Shown piece after piece: positions 32,849 to 33,080 of a DNA stretch of 33,080 bases. Source of the DNA: Gemmatimonadota bacterium (GTDB taxonomy: Bacteria > Gemmatimonadota > Gemmatimonadetes > Gemmatimonadales > Gemmatimonadaceae); the NCBI GenBank assembly GCA_021299375.1, contig JAJTGR010000054.1:1-33080 (forward strand), given 5' to 3'. Position 1 is the stretch's first letter. Each line of letters begins with the position of its first letter. The notes beneath the pieces are model-generated. The model was given only the letters and a program-made list of their open reading frames with translations, did not search any database and was not told the origin of the DNA. The position numbers were made by a program, and so were the translations under genes.

Positions 32849-32878
32849 CGCGCCGCCGCGGCAAGCCACGGCGGCGCG
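32849..32878 (-). terminator. Hairpin between the two tRNA-Ser genes
   Basis: CGCGCCGCCG (32849-32858) and CGGCGGCGCG (32869-32878) are exact inverted copies with a 10-base loop. It could terminate the CGA tRNA or act as a processing structure in a joint transcript, as no T-run follows. Confidence 0.5.
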
Positions 32879-32915
32879 AGACTCGGTACGGCAATGTCAC
32901 TGCACCTGCAGACAG

Positions 32916-33002
32916 CGGACAGGGTGAGATTCGAACTCACGATACCGTTGCCGGTATGCCGGTTTTCGAGACCGGTGCCTTCAACCACTCGGCCACCTGT
33001 CC
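32916..33002 (-). tRNA. tRNA-Ser (anticodon CGA)
   Basis: The acceptor GGACAGG/CCTGTCC pairs perfectly. The anticodon stem CCGGT/ACCGG flanks CTCGAAA (anticodon CGA at 32966-32968). A long variable arm and a T-loop AGTTCGAATC follow. The length is 87 bases, class II, with G as discriminator base as in other serine tRNAs. CCA is not encoded. Confidence 0.97.
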
Positions 33003-33024
33003 TGCGGATTCACCTCAGCCTGTA

Positions 33025-33053
33025 GGAATACTCGAACACGCTCCTTGCGTCAA
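33025..33053 (-). promoter_or_regulatory. Promoter of the tRNA-Ser genes
   Basis: On the minus strand TTGACG (33048-33053), 17 bases, then TATTCC (33025-33030), about 22 bases ahead of the mature tRNA-Ser(CGA) 5' end. Spacing and position fit a stable-RNA promoter. Confidence 0.65.
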
Positions 33054-33080
33054 TCGGGGCGCGGCGCTCGCCGGGCACCC

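Overview
The window is GC-rich, roughly two-thirds GC by eye, and densely packed with chromosomal genes of housekeeping type. I see no phage, transposon, CRISPR or plasmid functions. The gene set combines groESL under a CIRCE element, a bacillithiol-type bshA, a MoxR/Bat operon, scpAB, a pyrR-pyrB-pyrC cluster, several secreted proteins with Ala-X-Ala signal sites and a small outer-membrane-like protein. That fits a diderm, aerobic, GC-rich bacterium, and Gemmatimonadota would be my first guess. The lineage is inferred from gene content and was not tested.

Bases 1 to about 17,970 form one long minus-strand run. In transcription order it holds a site-2-protease-like M50 enzyme, scpA, scpB, an RluB-type pseudouridine synthase, then moxR, a DUF58 gene, a BatD-like membrane gene, batA, a batB-batC fusion and a batD-batE fusion. 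These are followed by mutL, miaA, bshA, uppP, birA and finally groES-groEL with their own promoter. Most joints overlap by one to four bases or are separated by only a few, so translational coupling is likely. A clear promoter (TTGACT-N17-TACCTT) sits ahead of the run and another (TTGACA-N17-TACTTT plus CIRCE) ahead of groES.

At about 18,060-18,500 rpsT (S20) lies alone on the plus strand. It has a candidate promoter, a long structured 5' leader and a strong hairpin after it. From 18,528 to 28,385 the minus strand carries a zinc-ribbon protein with a small partner, pyrC-pyrB-pyrR, an unknown gene, two adjacent ATP-grasp ligases, an exported two-cysteine protein and an exported M28 peptidase. 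A YbbN/CnoX-like thioredoxin is divergent from the peptidase. Next comes a plus-strand TetR-cupin-membrane protein operon with a palindrome over the tetR start codon. The window ends with a small exported protein, a relic resembling the thioredoxin C-terminus, an outer-membrane-type protein, and two tRNA-Ser genes (GGA and CGA) with promoter and hairpins.

The observations most worth following are these: the structured rpsT leader; a missing batA stop that one extra base in a C5 tract would restore exactly at the batB start; the tandem ATP-grasp pair of unknown product; the TetR operator over its own start codon; and a MutL with an altered zinc-site motif.
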